Shown in pieces: positions 29,795 to 40,051 of a stretch of 64,000 nucleotides of DNA (within the stretch, counting starts at the first letter, position 1; the number at the start of each line of letters is the position of its first letter). Below the pieces are notes generated by a model. That model was not told the origin of the DNA, searched no databases, and was given only the letters and a program-made list of their open reading frames with translations. The translations under genes were made by a program, and so were the position numbers. The DNA is taken from positions 21,411,444 through 21,475,443 of the forward strand of contig NC_068979.1 of NCBI RefSeq assembly GCF_016808095.1, in the 5' to 3' direction. The DNA is from Vigna angularis. Its lineage: Eukaryota; Streptophyta; Magnoliopsida; Fabales; Fabaceae.

Positions 29795-32700
29795 TCATGC
29801 GTAAAACTTTTTTACCGCATCAGAATTGACCGGTAAAGGTAACTCCTCTCCGTCCATCCTTGTGAGAATAAGTGCCCCTCCAGAGAACGCCCTTTTTACT
29901 ACGAATGGCCCTTCATAATTTGGTGTCCATTTGCCTCTGAAATCCCTTTGTATGGGCAATATCTTCTTTAACACCAGTTCGCCTTCATGGAAATCCCTTG
30001 GATGTATTTTTTTGTCGAAAGCCTTTTTCATTCTTCTTTGATACAATTGCCCGTGGCACATCGCTGTCAGTCTCTTCTCTTCGATGAGATTGAGCTGGTC
30101 AAACCGAGCTTGAACCCACTCAGCTTCCTCCAATTGGGTTTCCAATAAAATTCGTAGAGATGGGATTTCCACCTCAAATGGAAGCACTGCTTCCATCCCA
30201 TACACCAGCGAGAAAGGTGTGGCACCAGTGGACGTTCGTACTGAAGTACGATATCCATGTAAAGCAAAGGGAAGCATTTCATGCCAATCCTTATAGGTGA
30301 CCACCATCTTTTGCACGATCTTCTTGATATTCTTATTAGCAGCTTCTACTGCCCCATTCATTTTTGGACGATAAGGAGAAGAATTAAGATGATGAATTTT
30401 GAACTCCTCACATAACTCCGCCATCATCCGATTGTTCAGGTTGGTGGCATTATCAGTGATGATCTTGTTAGGCAGCCCATATCTGCAGATCAACTCCCTT
30501 TTTATGAATCTGGTCACCACCTTTCTAGTCACGTTGGCATAAGAAACGACTTCGACCCACTTGGTAAAGTAATCGATTGCGACCAGTATGAAGCGGTGTC
30601 CATTTGACGCTTTTGGCTCTATAGCTCCAATAACATCTATCCCCCACATTGAAAACGGCCATGGTGCAGACAACACGTTCAAAGTCGTGGGCGATACATT
30701 GATATTGTCTGCATGCATCTGACATTTCTCGCACCTCCTTACATGTGTACAACAATCATTTTCCATGGTTAACCAGAAGTAACCAGCTCTCACGATCTTC
30801 CTAGCCATGGAGTGTCCATTCATGTGTGTGTCGAACGTACCTTCGTGCACTTCTTTCAATATCAATTCGGCTTCTTTTGTATCTACACATCTGAGGAGAA
30901 TCATGTCATGATTTCTCTTGTATAAAATGTCCCCACTCAAAATAAAGCTACCAGCCAACCTTCGTAACGACCTCTTATCGTTTTCAGATGCTTTTTCAGG
31001 ATATTCTTGGGTCTTAAGATAGTGCTTGATATCGAAGTACCAAGGTTTACCATCCACCTCCTCCTTGATGAACTGGCAATATGCTGGCTCCGTATGGCTC
31101 TTCATTTCAATCACTGGTAATTCTGTATTCGGGTCAACCTCAAACATGGATGACAAAGTAGCCAACGCGTCTGCTAACTGGTTATCTTCCCGTGGTATGT
31201 GGTTAAATGTGATGAAGTCGAAACACTCCATTAATCCTTTGATGTATGCCTGGTAAGGGATTAATTTTGCGTCTCTTGTCTCCCACTCTCCCTTCAACTG
31301 GTTGATGACTAAAGCTGAATCTCCATATACTTCCAGAATTTTCACTTTGAACTCTATTGCCGCCCGAATACCCATAGCGCAGGCCTCATATTCTGCAATG
31401 TTATTCGTGCAATCAAAACACAGCCTTGATGTCATGGGCATATACTGCTGCTCTGGAGAGATTAGTACTGCCCCTATGCCATGCCCCATCATATTCGACG
31501 CTCCATCAAATAGTAATATCCATGTTTCTTCGTCTCGGTATTTCCTGCCTTCTTTGAATAGGGCCATGATATCTTCATCAGGAAACTCGGGCTGCATTGG
31601 CTGATAATCATTGATGGGTTGATGCGCCAGGTATTCTGCTAATGCACTACCTTTGACGGATTTCTGAGTGACATATACGATGTCATACTCTGACAATAGC
31701 ACCTGCCACCGAGCTATCCTTCCAGTGAGAGCGGGCTTTTCAAAAATGAACTTGATAGGATCCATCTTGGATATCAACAATGTAGAGTGACTCAGCATGT
31801 ATTGCCTTAGGCGATGAGCGGCCCATGCCAATGCACAACAAGTTCGCTCTAACGATGAATATCGTTGTTCGCAGTCTGTGAATTTCTTGCTCAAGTAATA
31901 TATCGCATGCTCCCTTTTTCCAGCTTCATCATATTGACCCAATACACAACCCATTGACCTTTCCAATACAGTTAAGTACAAAATGAGTGGTCTTCCTGGC
32001 TCGGGTGGACGCAATACAGGTGGGTCTTGCAGGTATTGTTTGATTTTTTCAAAAGCGGCTTGACAATCCTCATTCCAAACCATTACTTGATTCTTCCGCA
32101 GCAACTTGAACATTGGTTCGCAGGTAGCAGTTAATTGGGAGATGAATCTAGCAATGTAGTTCAATCTACCTAGAAAACCGCGAACCTCCTTCTCTGTGCT
32201 AGGCGCAGGCATTTCTGATATCGCTCGCACTTTGTCAGGATCCACTTCTATCCCCTTTTGGCTAACCACGAAGCCCAACAACTTCCCGGATTTTACTCCA
32301 AATGTGCATTTGACAGGGTTTAACCTGAGTTTATACTTTCTCAATTTCTCAAATAATTTCTTCAAGTTGAGGACATGTTCTTCTTCTGATTCAGACTTTG
32401 CAATCATATCATCCACATAAACCTCGATCTCCTTGTGCATCATATCATGAAAAAGTGTCACCATCGACCTTTGATATGTTGCCCCGGCATTCTTGAGCCC
32501 AAAAGACATTACCTTATAACAAAAGGTCCCCCACAACGTGATGAAGGTTGTCTTTTCCATGTCCTCAGGTGCCATCTTAATCTGATTATAGCCCGAGAAA
32601 CCATCCATGAACGAAAATAGCGAGTACTTGGCTGTATTGTCAACTAAAGTGTCTATGTGTGGTAACGGGAAGTTATCCTTCGGACTTGCACGATTCAAAT

Positions 32701-33239
32701 CACGATAGTCGACACACATTCGAACCTTTCCATCTTTCTTAGGCACTGGTACAATATTTGCCACCCATTGTGGGTATTTAGCCACAGCCAGAAATCCTGC
32801 GTCGAATTGCTTCTGTACCTCTTCCTTAATTTTCAATGACATTTCTGGTTTCATTCTTCTTAGTCTTTGCTTGACTGGAAGGCATTCCTGCTTAAGTGGG
32901 AGCTTGTGTTGCACAATATCGGTATCCAACCCTGGCATGTCTTTGTAAGACCAAGCGAAAACATCCTTAAATTCCTTCAGTAGGGCTCGCAGCCCTTCCC
33001 TTACTTCCTTTTTCATGCTAGTACCGATTTTTACTTCCTTTATCTCTCCTTCCTCTCCCAAGTTGAGTACTTCAACATCCTCCTGATGGGGTTTTATCTC
33101 TTTAGACTCTTGTTCCACTAATCTCAAGAGCTCTGGAGAGGGTTCCGGGTCATCTTCATAATCATCTTCCGTATTATCAATAGGGTGCTCAAAATTAGGA
33201 ATATCGACATTGTTATTTTCAAAACTTTCATTGTCATAT
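29795..33239 (-). CDS. pol: Ogre-1 Pol: RT, RNase H, archaeal-type RNase H, integrase
   Basis: Open for 1110 codons from 33127 and further upstream to the splice acceptor at 33240. RT: VPKKDGKVRMCVDYRDLN, MSFGLKNAGATYQR and catalytic YVDD (about residues 237-240). The first RNase H (about 380-500) has lost its first aspartate (LYLTVLERSMG). A second RNase H follows at about 535-655 with DGAS, AEYEA, YGDSA and LADALA, the archaeal-type domain that marks the Tat lineage. Integrase: zinc finger H761, H768, C799, C802, then GIDVIG, TDNATN and GAVEAANKN for the D,D,E triad. No chromodomain. Pol copies genomic RNA and integrates the DNA. Translation probably needs splicing to gag-pro. One zinc-finger-region change (GTFDTH, against GTFGTH in Ogre-2) may weaken it. 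Confidence 0.95.
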
Positions 33240-33431
33240 CTGCATTTTTGAATTTAAAAAAAAAGAATAAATAAAAAAAAGAAAAAAAAAACCGATGACG
33301 AATGCAAAATGATGATAAACACAAACAAACACGATTTGATTATCACGCTGAGCACAAGAGCAAAACATCAACCCGTAAGTCTTGAATCCTAAAGCCCCGG
33401 GTAAAGCCATAGGATTAATTAAAACTATTAC
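33240..33431 (-). other. gag-pro/pol intron of Ogre-1 (192 nt)
   Basis: The donor AAAT/GTAATA overlaps the gag-pro stop codon; a polypyrimidine tract and ATGCAG acceptor end at 33240. Removal puts gag-pro and pol in one frame through an acidic linker. Ogre elements are known to splice an intron between PRO and RT. Ogre-2 has the same sites (62365-62183). Confidence 0.75.
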
Positions 33432-36400
33432 ATTTTATTCAAATTAAGCATCACGGGTAGACTCAGAGTTTCCCAATTGTTGAGTGGTGCAGCTGGGGAG
33501 CAAGCCCGTACGAAACTTGAACATTCAGAGCTATCTTCATCCTCCACGGCGGCTATATGGCCCGCATTGATCCATCCAGCACTACGGAAGCTCTTCTTGA
33601 TGTCCCGAATACCAATCTTTTCCACCCGAGGTTCACGCCTTTCTACATGAGCCACACCGTACTCTCTCCTTTCCTCCATCAACTTTCGCTTGTCCTCTTT
33701 GTTGGGCTCATACCCTATGCCGTATCGGTTTCTATTCTGGACGACCTTTAGGGGGAAAGTTCGCCCTTGCCCATGCTTTCCTAAACCTTTACCAGGTATA
33801 TACCCTTCTTTCAGCAAGACCTTGGCCATCATGACAGAAGCACGTGACAAATGCGGGCCTGCTAGGAATGGCTCTACATAAGCATTTCCCACGATCTCCA
33901 ATGACTGGAAGGCAGTTTCAGGAGCTTCCTCAGCCACCTCAATATATCGCGTGGACGATGGTCCGCTCACAAGGAGGTCCTCCTCTCCTGATATTATCAC
34001 CAGCTTATCTCCCATAACATATTTCAGCTTTTGGTGTAGTGTGGAAGGCACAACTCCTGCAGAATGGATCCACGGGCGACCCAACAAACAACTATAAGCC
34101 GGGAGGATGTCCATAACTTGAAAGGTCACCTGAAAGACACAAGGACCAACTTGAACGGGCAATTCAATCTCTCCCATCACTACCCTTTTACTGCCGTCAA
34201 ATGCCCTCACAACCATGGAGCTTGGCTTCATATGCACTCCCTCACAGGGTAGCTTCTCCAATGTCGATTTTGGCATGACATTCAGAGAGGAACCATTGTC
34301 CACCAAGACACGTGCTATAATGTGATCTAAACATTTCACGGAGACATGAAGAGCCTTGTTATGACCTCTCCCCTCAGTGGGTATCTCCTCGTCAGTAAAG
34401 GTGAGGTAATTATTAGCGATGATGTTGCCAACGATACCCTTAAACTTGTTCAACGAGATACCATGCTCGACATGAGCCTCACTGAGGACTTTCATCAACA
34501 ACTTTCTATGAGAGGTAGAATGCATAAGCAATTCTAACAAGGAAATCCGAGCAGGCATGCGTTTCAACTGCTCCACCACCTTATATTCACTCTGTTGAAT
34601 GAATTTTAAAAATTCGTAAGCCTCTTCCTCAGAGATTTCTTTCTTGTCTGCCTTGTCAGAGGTCTCCTCTACTTGCACCCCTTTCCCTTTTAAATGCTCC
34701 TTAGTATTTGCATCCATTGGTGTTTCATTATTACTAGCTCCTCTTCCCGTCAAATTTGGTGGCGTGAAGATTCGACCACTCCTCGTCATTCCGCCGATAC
34801 CTGATATATTTTCAACAACTGGATCCCGGCTAGAGGAATGGCTTTCAATGCACTCTCCTTCATCGACTACATGTGTCCCATACCTCCAAGGGACAGCTTT
34901 ATCGCTTTTGTAAGGAAAAGGAACTGGTGTATGGATGACAAAGGGTGATCTTCCTTGAATTACTGGTGTAGGGGTGGTTCGAGTGAAGCGGATTATCAAC
35001 GGCTCTGGCAAAGCTACATCTGGCTCCATACCAGTTTGTGCAAACACCTCCTCATGCTTGTCTTCATAGCACACTTGCATCAAATTCCTATCAAGCAGAT
35101 CTTGTAGGAACTTTTCGAATTCAACGCATTCCTCGATAGAGTGTTCCGTGCATGGATGGAGTCCACATGCTCTTTCCAAATCATAATCCCCGTTTAAAAA
35201 CCCCAACTTTAATAATTCCTTGAAAATAAACCTCCTGGAACTTCGGATCTTACTTGCATCCCTTATCAGTTCATGCTTCTTAATTTCAATGGCATTTGTC
35301 GAGGCATTACCATGTCCGGATAACGGATTAGTATCAATGCTAGGTTTATCTTCTTGAAATTTTAGCCACCCAGCATCAATTAGGGCCTGCACTTTACGCT
35401 TGAAAGCCATACACCTCTCAGTTGAGTGACCAACGCCATCCCCATGATAACTACACTTAGCATCTGCATCATAACCCCTAGGGTATGGAGGCTGCAGGGG
35501 TATCATTGGACATATAGCAACCAGACCCCTTTTGATGAGGTGAGGTAATAATTCAGTGTAAGTCATGGGGATGGGGGTGAAGTGGACAAAGTTTCTTTCC
35601 TGGGTTCTTCCCGGATAACCGCCTTGACCTACATTCGGATTTGGATTTGCACTTGGCCCAGTCCTCCAAGCATTATTTGTAACGGGTTGTGATTGGTAGA
35701 ATCCTTGTTGTTGTTGAGGCCTGATTGGATGAGCAAAAGCCGCATTGGCTGAATATGGAGGTTGGCCCAAGTATGGTCTATAATTGTGAGAAGGAGCCTG
35801 ACCTCTCCATACAGGCATTGCCAATGTTGCATGCACGTCTCCCTCTTTTTTCTTTCCTGGATTGAAAGAAGGCTTCTTTTTAGAATTCTCCATCGTAGAT
35901 GGACCACTTGCAATCTTCCCGCTCTTTACCCCAATCTCTATCCTCTCGCCAATTATGACGACGTCAGCGAAATTGGCGGACACATTCCCCACCATATATT
36001 CATAAAATGGTGGCTGAAGCGTATTTACGAACATTGCCACCATTTCTTTTTCAAACAAAGGCGGCTCCACTTGCGTGGCCAATTCTCTCCACCGTTGGGC
36101 ATATTCCTTGAAGGTCTCATTGTCCTTCTTTCCCATATTCTGTAATTGCAGACGGTCCGGTGCTATATGCGTGTTGTATATATACCGTTTTACAAAGGCG
36201 TCGGCTAGATCTGCCCAACAATGGATTCGAGAGGGCTCCAAGTGAGTATACCAGTTTAATGCTACCCCAACCAAACTGTCTTGGAAAACATGGATGAGTA
36301 ACTGGTCGTCATATGCGTACGCAGCCATTTTTCTGCAATACATGGCCAGATGGTTCTTAGGGCATGTATCACCCATGTACTTCTCGAATTCGGGCGCCTT

Positions 36401-36994
36401 GAACTTATACGGTATTTTTACTCCAGGAACCAAACTTAGTCTTGCAACATTTCCGAACCCATAGTTTTTCATCCCTTCAATAGCCCTCATTTTTTCCTCC
36501 AGAATCTCCAGTCTGTTTTTAGCACCGTTACTGATGTCGATTCCTGCACGCGCCGCGGTTTGTGATGCGGCTCTTGCTGAAGAATCGTGGTTAACAATTA
36601 TGTGCGGTATCGTAGTCACTCGTGTTCGTTCAACTGTGATCGGTTCATTCGTTTGAGCACTTACCAAGGGAGCCGACACAGAGGTAGGTCCATGAGTGGT
36701 GACTGGCGGGATATCAATAGTTGTAGGAATGGGAAACGACACGTGCCCCCCTTCGATATATTCTCCTACGGAAGGAGTATATCCCGGGGGTAACCCATAC
36801 AACGGGAAAGGAATCGATTGGCTAGTAGCATTGAAAAACGGGGGATAAAAATGGGCATTCCCGCCAACCAGCGTAGATGAAGACTCTCCAGTAGCCTTCA
36901 GGGCTTCAAGGGCAACCAAGATTTGTCCAACCTGGTCCTTCAACTGACTCATTTCAGCTTTGATGGATTCTTGTGACTCTTCCCAGCTTTCCAT
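33428..36994 (-). CDS. gag-pro: Ogre-1 Gag-Protease polyprotein
   Basis: 1188 residues from ATG 36994. The N-terminal coiled coil spans residues 1-35. The Retrotrans_gag core is at about 195-350 (APEFEKYMGDTCPKNHLAMY, EYAQRWRELATQVEPPL). Two Tat-type zinc knuckles: CSYHGDGVGHSTERC at 514-528 and CGLHPCTEHSIEEC at 610-623. Aspartic protease at about 885-1000, with active-site DNGSSLNVMP (D899) and LLGRPWIHSAG. A G-patch-like segment at about 1063-1095 (GYIPGKGLGKHGQG) comes after the protease. Gag forms the particle and the protease matures it. The stop codon lies inside the conserved intron, so the unspliced RNA gives Gag-Pro and the spliced RNA a Gag-Pro-Pol fusion. The frame is intact, unlike in Ogre-2. 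Confidence 0.95.
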   Translation of the reverse strand: MESWEESQESIKAEMSQLKDQVGQILVALEALKATGESSSTLVGGNAHFYPPFFNATSQSIPFPLYGLPPGYTPSVGEYIEGGHVSFPIPTTIDIPPVTTHGPTSVSAPLVSAQTNEPITVERTRVTTIPHIIVNHDSSARAASQTAARAGIDISNGAKNRLEILEEKMRAIEGMKNYGFGNVARLSLVPGVKIPYKFKAPEFEKYMGDTCPKNHLAMYCRKMAAYAYDDQLLIHVFQDSLVGVALNWYTHLEPSRIHCWADLADAFVKRYIYNTHIAPDRLQLQNMGKKDNETFKEYAQRWRELATQVEPPLFEKEMVAMFVNTLQPPFYEYMVGNVSANFADVVIIGERIEIGVKSGKIASGPSTMENSKKKPSFNPGKKKEGDVHATLAMPVWRGQAPSHNYRPYLGQPPYSANAAFAHPIRPQQQQGFYQSQPVTNNAWRTGPSANPNPNVGQGGYPGRTQERNFVHFTPIPMTYTELLPHLIKRGLVAICPMIPLQPPYPRGYDADAKCSYHGDGVGHSTERCMAFKRKVQALIDAGWLKFQEDKPSIDTNPLSGHGNASTNAIEIKKHELIRDASKIRSSRRFIFKELLKLGFLNGDYDLERACGLHPCTEHSIEECVEFEKFLQDLLDRNLMQVCYEDKHEEVFAQTGMEPDVALPEPLIIRFTRTTPTPVIQGRSPFVIHTPVPFPYKSDKAVPWRYGTHVVDEGECIESHSSSRDPVVENISGIGGMTRSGRIFTPPNLTGRGASNNETPMDANTKEHLKGKGVQVEETSDKADKKEISEEEAYEFLKFIQQSEYKVVEQLKRMPARISLLELLMHSTSHRKLLMKVLSEAHVEHGISLNKFKGIVGNIIANNYLTFTDEEIPTEGRGHNKALHVSVKCLDHIIARVLVDNGSSLNVMPKSTLEKLPCEGVHMKPSSMVVRAFDGSKRVVMGEIELPVQVGPCVFQVTFQVMDILPAYSCLLGRPWIHSAGVVPSTLHQKLKYVMGDKLVIISGEEDLLVSGPSSTRYIEVAEEAPETAFQSLEIVGNAYVEPFLAGPHLSRASVMMAKVLLKEGYIPGKGLGKHGQGRTFPLKVVQNRNRYGIGYEPNKEDKRKLMEERREYGVAHVERREPRVEKIGIRDIKKSFRSAGWINAGHIAAVEDEDSSECSSFVRACSPAAPLNNWETLSLPVMLNLNKM

Positions 36995-37270
36995 GATCCT
37001 TGAATTGGCTCGAGTCCTGTAGGGATGTCGTGGAAAGTTGGCCGTTTTTTTTTTTTTACTGTTTTATTATTAACTTAAGTTAGATGAAATGCTTCAAACA
37101 AAAAAGGAGAGAAAAAGGGAGATAGAAAGAACAAGGAAAAATGTGATGCATGCGAATGATAGGTGGAAATCATAAGATCACGATAATGTTAATGATGGAA
37201 ATCGATACAAGTTGATACCATACAAAACATCTTAAGTCTTTCATATAGAGAAAATCTATCAAGACATGAA

Positions 37271-39337
37271 TCACTTCCTAACCCGAGCAATGAAGGCCTT
37301 CATTTCGCCTACTAGCCATTTACAATGATTAATAAAAAGCATTATCTCGGGAGGCGGGTTAAAAAAATGGGTCGTGGCTTCGGCGTCCAACACCATCTTT
37401 GGGATATCTTCAATTGCTCCATTCGCCAACATAGCCAATTGGGAAAAACTTCCCTTCCAATGCTTCACAACATCTTCTTGCATCGCGATGTGGTCTTTCA
37501 TTTGTTTTACCAAGGCATGATGCCTCTCTCCAAGCTCCATTGACCTCCACCGTTCCTCTTGCTCTTCAATGTACTCCTCCATTTGTTTTATCATGGAGCG
37601 ATGCTCTTCTTCGGCCTCTGCTAGTTTCCAACGCTCTTGGTTCATATCTGCCTCAAAAGATAAGGCCATTTCCTTCATCTCATGTCCTGCCTTTTCTACT
37701 TGAACCTGCGCTTCTCTTAGTCTCTTCAGAGCCTCTCGCTTATCTCTTTTAGCCTCTTCATACAGGAGCCTCCATTGTTTTCCCTCTTCTAATGCTGTGT
37801 TCTTCTCCTTTACTCTCATGACCAGCTCTTTGCTCGCGGTTAAGAGGTCTTGTTTCAATCGGAATGTATAAACTCTTTCAGCCTTCTGACTTTTGACAAT
37901 TTCTTCATAGGCCTGTGCTTTTTCTTCTTTATCATTCCTCATATCAACCAAATCGTTGCGCGCAGTCTGCAATTCTTTTCCCAACCTATCATTCTGCTCC
38001 CTCAGTTTTTTCATCTCTATCTTCAATTGCTTCACCTCATCGCTTTCTAGTTCTTGGGATGGCCCTTCGTTAGCTAGCTGATGAACGATCGGTTTGAAAG
38101 GCAATTTGACTTCCTTTACTCTTTCCCAAATCCAGGTGTGATAATTAATTTTGTCGTCCATCACCCCCAATCGTAAATCCTTTTCTGCTCGCATAACATT
38201 CTCCCAAGCACTTCTGACTTTCCTCAATATTTCAGTGAAGTGCCCATCCTCATAATAGATGAATAACGTTGTAAGGTATTTCGGTGAGGGTGCCCCTTTC
38301 ATGGGATGTCCGAATTGCCTTTGAACCAAGATAGGGTTATAATTTATGCAATATCGAGTACCTATGAGGGGTACATTGGAAAATGGGCCACAATAATGGA
38401 TGGAGGGCTTAGTCTCAAGCCAAGGGAGACGCCATCTTACTTTTCCTCCATTTAAACTGGCAAAGAATTGGGCCCACTCATTCCCTCCTTTGTCTTTGAG
38501 CCCCTGGTGCAAAGGATCTTCCGACGGACACCTGATATCACCCGACCCCTTACATAGACGCGTAGTCATCCACACATACAACGCCGATAGACAACAAAGT
38601 ATTTTCTTCCCTTTTCTCTCGTGGCAAAAACTCATGGTCCCATAAACATCCGCAAGGACCGCTGTTACGGGATTCTCAGATCTCGTCTTTTTTGCCACGA
38701 AAACATCAATTGCGGTATAATCCACAAAGCCCTCTACTTTAGGAAACAACACGATGCCATACGCGGTAAGAGCTAACACATCCATGAAAGTCTCCCAATC
38801 CTCCCCTTCTGCTAGATAATGCAAGTGCTGCTCCAAAAATCCTTGTGTCAGTCCACGTACTTGATTCCTTGTTACCAATCTGTCTTCAAGTTCTTTGGGA
38901 TGTAGTTTCATTATGGCAGCAATAGTCGCGATAGAGGCATGATGTTCCAAATGCTGATATGGCGTGGTACCCTCAAGTGGCATTCCCAGAATGTGCTCAA
39001 ACTCCTCTATAGTTGGTGCTAACTGAAAATCTTGAAAGGTGAAGCATCTTAGCGGGGAATCATAATACTGTGCGAAGGCTGTGATAGCAGGCGACGACAC
39101 TTCTACCTCCATTAGACTCAACAGGTTACCATATCTCTTCTTAAAGGTTTGTTTCTTTATGGTTTTTAGCCTTCTGCCCAACTTTATCAGACTTGTCAAG
39201 TTTCCACCGTGAGTCTTCAGGTGAGATTTATTTCTTAACATGAGGGACTCAGTATGTTGTGTAGCACCAGATCTTATATCGACTTCCATCTTCGCGATAT
39301 CAAGTGAATACTGGATGATTTCCCCTAAAATTAGCAT
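37271..39337 (-). CDS. Ogre ORF1 protein, unknown function
   Basis: 688 residues, intact. Residues about 50-400 form a globular domain with YYDSPLRCFTFQDFQLAP, LGMPLEGTTPYQHLEHH and CCLSALYVWMTTRL, resembling DUF7745/plant-mobile-domain-like proteins. Residues about 415-640 are a long coiled coil (KQLKIEMKKLREQNDRL, then glutamate/lysine-rich to RWRSMELGERHH). The C-terminal LANGAIEDIPKMVLDAEATT block is conserved even in the dead copy at 1656-2072. Ogre elements characteristically have an extra ORF upstream of gag; its role is unknown. It lies 276 bp upstream of gag and 0.7 kb downstream of the 5' LTR. Confidence 0.85.
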   Translation of the reverse strand: MLILGEIIQYSLDIAKMEVDIRSGATQHTESLMLRNKSHLKTHGGNLTSLIKLGRRLKTIKKQTFKKRYGNLLSLMEVEVSSPAITAFAQYYDSPLRCFTFQDFQLAPTIEEFEHILGMPLEGTTPYQHLEHHASIATIAAIMKLHPKELEDRLVTRNQVRGLTQGFLEQHLHYLAEGEDWETFMDVLALTAYGIVLFPKVEGFVDYTAIDVFVAKKTRSENPVTAVLADVYGTMSFCHERKGKKILCCLSALYVWMTTRLCKGSGDIRCPSEDPLHQGLKDKGGNEWAQFFASLNGGKVRWRLPWLETKPSIHYCGPFSNVPLIGTRYCINYNPILVQRQFGHPMKGAPSPKYLTTLFIYYEDGHFTEILRKVRSAWENVMRAEKDLRLGVMDDKINYHTWIWERVKEVKLPFKPIVHQLANEGPSQELESDEVKQLKIEMKKLREQNDRLGKELQTARNDLVDMRNDKEEKAQAYEEIVKSQKAERVYTFRLKQDLLTASKELVMRVKEKNTALEEGKQWRLLYEEAKRDKREALKRLREAQVQVEKAGHEMKEMALSFEADMNQERWKLAEAEEEHRSMIKQMEEYIEEQEERWRSMELGERHHALVKQMKDHIAMQEDVVKHWKGSFSQLAMLANGAIEDIPKMVLDAEATTHFFNPPPEIMLFINHCKWLVGEMKAFIARVRK

Positions 39338-40030
39338 GTTACCGAATGATGCATGTTAAAGTGAGGTAAAATAAAATGATTAACAAAAAAGCATGCACAA
39401 CATGAGAATGCAAAGACATTTTATTTATTATTTATTTTTTTTTTGAAAATAGAATGAACAGTATGAGGGTTAGAGGAATACACATTTCTCCCTTTTGTGC
39501 CTTATCAAAGGTTGGATGACTGTAGTTCTAAGGTCAAATATATGCACTCACAAGGATAGCTTCCTAATGCTTAAGTCAGGCCACCAGAGCTATGGCTCTT
39601 TTCACTGTTTCTCCACAACAGTCAGAGTAATCAACTAGGTGTGGAGACACAAATGAAAAGAACAGACTCTGGCTGGGGTTCTCACGATAGCCAAACAGGA
39701 AGTACATCCCAGAGTGACACCGCTACACAACCCCTCTATTTCTAAGTTGCGCTCAGACCCGGGTATAGGGCCTCACTCATGATATGCATATGATGTGTGT
39801 GTGTGAAGGGAGAATGCAATTATACACCCCAAACCCTCACCTGCAAAACAACCAGAAAATTCCCAGGCAGATATAACATGTTTTCTACCCTAGGGTTCAA
39901 TATAATCAAAACAACATGTATACAAAAATGACAAATATCCAACAAAGATAAAGAAAAAGAAAGGGAAGAAAAACAGAAAGAAAAACCACATTGAATTCGC
40001 ACATCTAATTAAATGGCCTGACTCTCATTA
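39338..40030 (-). other. Ogre-1 5' leader
   Basis: No gene. Contains a TG microsatellite near 39793-39804 and a dense run of mixed-sequence leader between PBS and ORF1. Confidence 0.6.
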
Positions 40031-40049
40031 ATCCCCAGTGGAGTCGCCA
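40031..40049 (-). promoter_or_regulatory. primer binding site of Ogre-1
   Basis: TGGCGACTCCACTGGGGAT on the - strand, 2 nt after the 5' LTR end. Ogre elements use a tRNA-Arg primer; I believe this sequence fits, but the match to a specific tRNA was not checked. Confidence 0.75.
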
Positions 40050-40051
40050 TC

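Noticed and set aside
29795..33428. Possible env-like gene in the Ogre 3' region
   Set aside because: No long sense-strand frame with signal peptide or membrane segments between pol and the 3' LTR; the only supported gene there is the antisense homeobox unit.
34064..36145. Several 60-130-codon + strand frames opposite gag-pro and pol
   Set aside because: Shadow frames of the intact - strand genes, without any recognisable domain.
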